DNA of 6,041 nt, taken from positions 1-6,041 of the forward strand of contig WLMD01000102.1 in the NCBI GenBank assembly GCA_009700405.1, given 5' to 3'. Shown in pieces: positions 5,887 to 6,041 of the stretch. The stretch is from Actinomycetota bacterium (GTDB lineage: Bacteria; Actinomycetota; Actinomycetes; Nanopelagicales; Nanopelagicaceae). How positions within the stretch are numbered: position 1 is the stretch's first letter; each line of letters opens with the position of its first letter. Below the pieces are notes generated by a model. The model was not told the DNA's origin, ran no database searches, and was given only the letters and a program-made list of their open reading frames with translations. The translations under genes were made by a program, and so were the position numbers.

Positions 5887-6041
5887 TGAACACCTACTTG
5901 ATTTTCGCTTACCAAGTGACATGCGACGCTTTGATTGCCACCGATATCAATTAGATCTGGAACTTCCGTTGCGCAGCGACTTAGGGCGACATCGCAACGG
6001 TCAGCAAAACGACAACCAACTTGGAGGGTGGAAAGATCTGG
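5883..6041 (-). CDS. C-terminal fragment, peptide ABC transporter ATP-binding protein, DppD/OppD type
   Basis: An open frame enters from the right edge and ends at TGA (5885-5883), giving the last 52 residues. It contains GCRFADRCDVALSRC followed by EVPDL and later VACHL. This is the cysteine-bearing oligopeptide-transporter C-terminal signature that follows the nucleotide-binding domain in DppD/OppD proteins. Fragment cysteines are at residues 10, 16, 24 and 41. All ATPase motifs lie outside the window. The stop overlaps the ATG of the DppF-type gene (ATGA), matching the common DppD-DppF order in these operons. It could be any member of the Dpp/Opp/Nik ATPase group, but the D-type position is clear from the neighbour. 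Confidence 0.85.
   Translation of the reverse strand, partial: PDLSTLQVGCRFADRCDVALSRCATEVPDLIDIGGNQSVACHLVSENQVGVQ
5891..5895 (-). promoter_or_regulatory. Ribosome binding site deciding the DppF-type start
   Basis: AGGTG on the minus strand lies four bases before the ATG at 5886. Its register in the anti-Shine-Dalgarno pairing (GGAGGTGATC) makes the effective spacing normal. It helps choose 5886 over the in-frame ATG at 5922, which has no such site. Confidence 0.5.

Overview
The window is almost entirely protein-coding: six genes (two cut by the window edges) leave only four non-coding bases. Hand-counted G+C is about 45% over 2101-3660 and about 49% over 3721-4860. The tight packing, overlapping start and stop codons, moderate G+C and protein style suggest a small streamlined bacterial genome. 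My best guess is a free-living aquatic actinobacterium, perhaps of the freshwater acI (Nanopelagicales) type. That guess is weak because no taxonomic marker is present.

Left part, + strand (1-2058): an operon that looks built around 2-oxoacid oxidation. It holds the C-terminal tail of an enzyme that is probably the thiamine-diphosphate (beta) subunit of a 2-oxoacid:ferredoxin oxidoreductase. Next comes a complete 540-residue GltD/KorC-like FAD- and NAD(P)-binding iron-sulfur protein with a C-terminal two-cluster ferredoxin domain. Last is a 106-residue protein of the NifX/NifB-C-terminal (dinitrogenase iron-molybdenum cofactor biosynthesis) family. The simplest model is that electrons from a 2-oxoacid pass through iron-sulfur clusters and FAD to NAD(P)+, with the small protein perhaps helping with metal clusters. 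No nitrogenase gene is visible.

Right part, - strand (2055-6041, transcribed right to left): a peptide-uptake operon. In transcription order it contains the end of a DppD/OppD-type ABC ATPase, a complete DppF/OppF-type ATPase, an M20-family metallopeptidase with a full set of predicted metal ligands, and a serine hydrolase of the beta-lactamase/D-aminopeptidase (S12) fold without a signal peptide. All four are joined by 1- or 4-base start/stop overlaps. The likely logic is import of peptides or peptide-like molecules followed by cytoplasmic cleavage by two mechanistically unrelated hydrolases. The substrate-binding protein and permeases would lie beyond the right edge.

The two operons converge and their stop codons share bases (2055-2058), so there is no intergenic terminator between them. 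Their promoters lie outside the window. I found no RNA gene, mobile element, CRISPR array, long repeat or convincing terminator. The most interesting points are the NifX-like protein tied to a 2-oxoacid oxidoreductase in an apparent non-diazotroph, the pairing of M20 and S12 hydrolases behind a Dpp/Opp transporter, and the conserved four-cysteine C-termini of both transporter ATPases.
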